From Deltaproteobacteria bacterium (GTDB lineage Bacteria > Desulfobacterota > Desulfobacteria > Desulfobacterales > Desulfatibacillaceae): a DNA stretch of 8,725 bases. Positions 6,711 to 8,725 of this stretch are shown here, piece by piece. Positions within the stretch are counted from its first letter, which is position 1. Each line of letters begins with the position of its first letter. The stretch is taken from contig JAFDHW010000080.1 of the NCBI GenBank assembly GCA_019308705.1, forward strand, positions 1 through 8,725. Direction: 5' to 3'. Under the pieces are notes generated by a model, which was given only the letters and a program-made list of their open reading frames with translations, was not told the origin of the DNA and searched no databases. Position numbers and translations under genes: made by a program.

Positions 6711-6929
6711 ATGAAAAGGAGGCTGGTTACTACAGGAGGGCGGTTCTCATGAGCGGCTCCTTTGGCTGAGGGAAGGGGATTGTCCAGGGAATGAGAACAA
6801 AGTCACCGGCGACCACTCCACCCCCGCGAGGCTGGGCTCCCGCGCCTGGCACCCCGTGCCCACCCTCATCTGCTCCCGCCCCTGCCTCAACCATCCCGAA
6901 CCATCCCTCCCCGAACGCCCATGAAGGGC
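6711..6929. other. Intergenic sequence with no recognised feature
   Basis: Between the SGNH-like gene and the stem-loop before ileS I see no credible gene. Two ribosome-site-like purine runs (about 6716-6721 and 6735-6740) are followed only by tiny frames of 13 and 6 codons. The sequence around 6800-6910 is strongly C-rich on this strand and gives proline-rich or glycine-rich open frames without family resemblance. Confidence 0.5.
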
Positions 6930-6963
6930 ACGCAGGAACCTTTTTCCAAAGGTTTCCCTGCGT
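6930..6963. terminator. Stem-loop upstream of the ileS promoter, possible terminator
   Basis: ACGCAGGAACCTTT (6930-6943) pairs with AAAGGTT (6948-6954) and, after a 2-nt bulge, CCTGCGT (6957-6963), giving 14 bp around a TTCC loop. The following TTTCCTT is a poor T-tract, so termination of the SGNH-like gene here is plausible but not certain. It ends only 4 bp before the ileS -35 box. Confidence 0.5.
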
Positions 6964-6967
6964 TTCC

Positions 6968-6996
6968 TTGACACTTCCTTCCCCCTGGCTTACAAA
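6968..6996 (+). promoter_or_regulatory. Sigma-70 promoter for ileS
   Basis: A perfect TTGACA (6968-6973) is followed after the optimal 17 bp by TACAAA (6991-6996, 4 of 6 to TATAAT). Initiation near 7003 gives an ileS leader of about 90 nt. No T-box motif (such as the TGGNACCGCG antiterminator sequence) is present in the leader. Confidence 0.8.
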
Positions 6997-7000
6997 ATTC

Positions 7001-7030
7001 TTTTTTGATTTCCAGGCGTTTTTCAAAAAA
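7001..7030 (+). repeat. AT-rich inverted repeat at the start of the ileS leader
   Basis: TTTTTTGA (7001-7008) pairs with TCAAAAAA (7023-7030) over a 14-nt loop. It lies at or just after the expected transcription start of ileS. It could form a weak hairpin at the 5' end of the mRNA or simply be an AT-rich promoter-flanking patch. Confidence 0.45.
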
Positions 7031-7093
7031 TGAGCCATGTTCCGCCCGCGGGGCCGGATGCGGCTTTCCGCGCATTTTCCTGGAAGGATGGAT

Positions 7094-8725
7094 ATGAACT
7101 ACAAGGACACCTTGAACCTGCCCAAGACGCCGTTTCCCATGAAGGCCAACCTTTCCCGGCGGGAGCCGGAATTTCTGGCCGAGTGGGATAAGATGAAGCT
7201 CTACGAGGCCCTGCGCGAGGAATCCGCGGGCAAGGACAAGTTCATCCTCCACGACGGCCCGCCCTACGCCAACGGCCACATCCACATCGGCACGGCTCTG
7301 AACAAGGTGCTGAAGGACATCATCGTGCGCTCCCGGCAGATGGCCGGGTTTGACGCGGTGTACGTGCCCGGGTGGGACTGCCATGGGCTTCCCATCGAGC
7401 ACAACGTGGACAAGGAACTGGGTCCCAGGAAGAAGGACATGACCCAGGTTCAGGTCCGCAGGCGCTGCCGGGAGTACGCGGAAAAGTTCATCGACATCCA
7501 GCGCGGGGAGTTCAAGCGTCTGGGCGTCATGGGAGAGTGGGAAAACCCCTACCTCACCATGAATTACGACTACGAGGCCACCATCGTGCGCGAGTGCGGC
7601 AAGTTCGCGCAAAACGGCGCGCTGTTCCGCGGCAGGAAGCCCATCTACTGGTGCATGTCCTGCAAGACCGCCCTGGCCGAGGCGGAGATCGAATACGCCG
7701 AGGAGTCCACCCCCTCCATCTACGTGGCCTTTCGCGCGCCGGAAATGGACGCCCGGATACCCGAGGCCGGCGGCAAGCCCGTGTACTTCGTCATCTGGAC
7801 CACCACGCCCTGGACCATTCCCGCCAACCTGGCCATCGCCCTGCACCCGGACTTCGTCTACTCCGCCCTGGACACGGGCGACCGCGTGCTCATCGTGGCC
7901 AAGGACCTGGTGGAAAAGAACATGGCCGAGTTCGGTATCCCCGAATACAAGGAGATCGCCCGGTTTACCGGGCCGGAGCTGGAGGGCGTGAAGGCCGAGC
8001 ATCCCCTGTACGGCCGCGAGTCCGTGGTGGTGCTGGGCCGCCACGTCACGCTGGAGGCGGGCACGGGCTGCGTGCACACCGCGCCGGGCCACGGCCGGGA
8101 GGACTACGAAACCGGCCGGAAATACGGACTGGACACGTACTCTCCTGTGGACGAGGATGGCCGGTTCACCGAGGACGTGGGCCATTTCGCGGGCCAGCGA
8201 GTGTTCGAGGCCAACGAGAACGTCATCAACAAGCTCAAGGATACCGGCGCGCTTCTGGCCGCGGACAAGATGGTCCATTCCTACCCCCACTGCTGGCGGT
8301 GCAAGCAGCCGGTGATCTTTCGCGCCACGCCCCAGTGGTTCATCTCCATGGACAAGACGGGACTGCGCCAAAAGGCCCTTCAAGAGATCGACCGGGTGCA
8401 GTGGATCCCCCACTGGGGCCGGGACCGCATCTACGGCATGATCGAAAACCGGCCGGACTGGTGCGTTTCGCGCCAGCGGTCCTGGGGCGTGCCCATCGTG
8501 GCCTTTTACTGCAAGGACTGTGGCGCGCTGCTCCAGACCCCGGAGGTGGTGGAGCACGTGGCCTCCCTGGTGGAAAAGCACGGGGCGGACGTGTGGTTCG
8601 AAGCGGAAGTGAAAGACCTTTTGCCCCCGGGCGCCGCCTGCCCGGAATGCGGCAAGGGCGAATTTTCCCGCGAGGACGACATCCTGGACGTGTGGTTCGA
8701 TTCCGGGGTTTCCCATGCCGCGGTC
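7094..8725 (+). CDS. ileS: Isoleucyl-tRNA synthetase, N-terminal 544 residues (cut by window edge)
   Basis: This class Ia aminoacyl-tRNA synthetase charges tRNA-Ile with isoleucine and edits misactivated valine. I translated the frame by hand and it is open to the window end. The start is ATG 7094, with GGAAGG (7082-7087) 6 nt upstream; the in-frame ATG at 7088 would sit too close to that site. Marks in order are [10 protein letters not shown] (11-20), [19 protein letters not shown] (53-71) with the ATP-binding HIGH-type motif as HIGT (64-67), [12 protein letters not shown] (92-103), the editing-domain threonine-rich [11 protein letters not shown] near 235-245, [17 protein letters not shown] near 323-339, and DVWFDSG (532-538). 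The KMSKS loop, tRNA-binding domain and C-terminal zinc site lie beyond the edge. The full protein would be about 930-940 residues. Confidence 0.97.
   Translation, partial: MNYKDTLNLPKTPFPMKANLSRREPEFLAEWDKMKLYEALREESAGKDKFILHDGPPYANGHIHIGTALNKVLKDIIVRSRQMAGFDAVYVPGWDCHGLPIEHNVDKELGPRKKDMTQVQVRRRCREYAEKFIDIQRGEFKRLGVMGEWENPYLTMNYDYEATIVRECGKFAQNGALFRGRKPIYWCMSCKTALAEAEIEYAEESTPSIYVAFRAPEMDARIPEAGGKPVYFVIWTTTPWTIPANLAIALHPDFVYSALDTGDRVLIVAKDLVEKNMAEFGIPEYKEIARFTGPELEGVKAEHPLYGRESVVVLGRHVTLEAGTGCVHTAPGHGREDYETGRKYGLDTYSPVDEDGRFTEDVGHFAGQRVFEANENVINKLKDTGALLAADKMVHSYPHCWRCKQPVIFRATPQWFISMDKTGLRQKALQEIDRVQWIPHWGRDRIYGMIENRPDWCVSRQRSWGVPIVAFYCKDCGALLQTPEVVEHVASLVEKHGADVWFEAEVKDLLPPGAACPECGKGEFSREDDILDVWFDSGVSHAAV

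Noticed and set aside
6711..6752. 13-codon frame ([13 protein letters not shown]) starting directly after the SGNH-like stop codon
   Set aside because: It is too short, lacks a ribosome site of its own and shows no support beyond the TGAATG junction.
7003..7093. T-box or other amino-acid riboswitch in the ileS leader
   Set aside because: The leader is only about 90 nt and contains no T-box consensus or terminator/antiterminator pair.
6887..8716. Minus-strand open frame of 609 codons opposite ileS
   Set aside because: The plus strand carries a clear IleS with all expected motifs; the antisense frame has shadow-type composition.

Overview
The window looks like chromosomal DNA from a GC-rich, Gram-negative bacterium. 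The best guess is a sulfate-reducer-like member of the Desulfobacterota (Desulfovibrionales or a relative). This is inferred from the protein style of GroES/GroEL and IleS, from an FmdB zinc ribbon next to groESL, and from a DctPQM-type TRAP transporter. No 16S rRNA or other decisive marker is present.

Layout. At the left end, on the minus strand, lies a TRAP transporter operon read leftwards: dctP (periplasmic binding protein), dctQ (small permease) and the first 60 codons of dctM (large permease, cut by the window edge). The genes are packed head to tail (TAAATG and ATGA junctions). A 409-bp divergent intergenic region follows. It holds a candidate promoter for each side and a perfect 10-bp inverted repeat whose right arm lies inside the rightward promoter. 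Reading rightwards comes a gene for an uncharacterised 187-residue protein with an HELVH (HExxH) motif. Next is fmdB, which has its own strong promoter overlapping the stop codon of the HExxH gene, and then a strong terminator. The groES-groEL chaperonin operon follows after a 250-bp leader and ends in a second strong terminator.

Between groEL and the next gene is a non-coding 255-bp segment. It has 16-bp terminal inverted repeats, a flanking 4-bp direct repeat (TTAC) and several nested internal palindromes, and is best read as a MITE-like non-autonomous mobile element. I consider it the most distinctive part of the window. Just downstream is a membrane-anchored SGNH/GDSL-like protein with a TTG start and an incomplete catalytic set. 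After a 383-bp intergenic region with a stem-loop and a near-consensus sigma-70 promoter, ileS (isoleucyl-tRNA synthetase) begins and runs off the right edge after 544 codons.

How the genes relate. The TRAP genes form one uptake system for an unidentified substrate, probably an organic acid. GroES and GroEL form the Hsp60 folding machine. FmdB and the HExxH protein sit beside groESL but are separated from it by a terminator, so a functional link is only suggested by position. No phage, CRISPR, defence or tRNA genes were seen. Apart from the small inverted-repeat element, the window is housekeeping and transport sequence.
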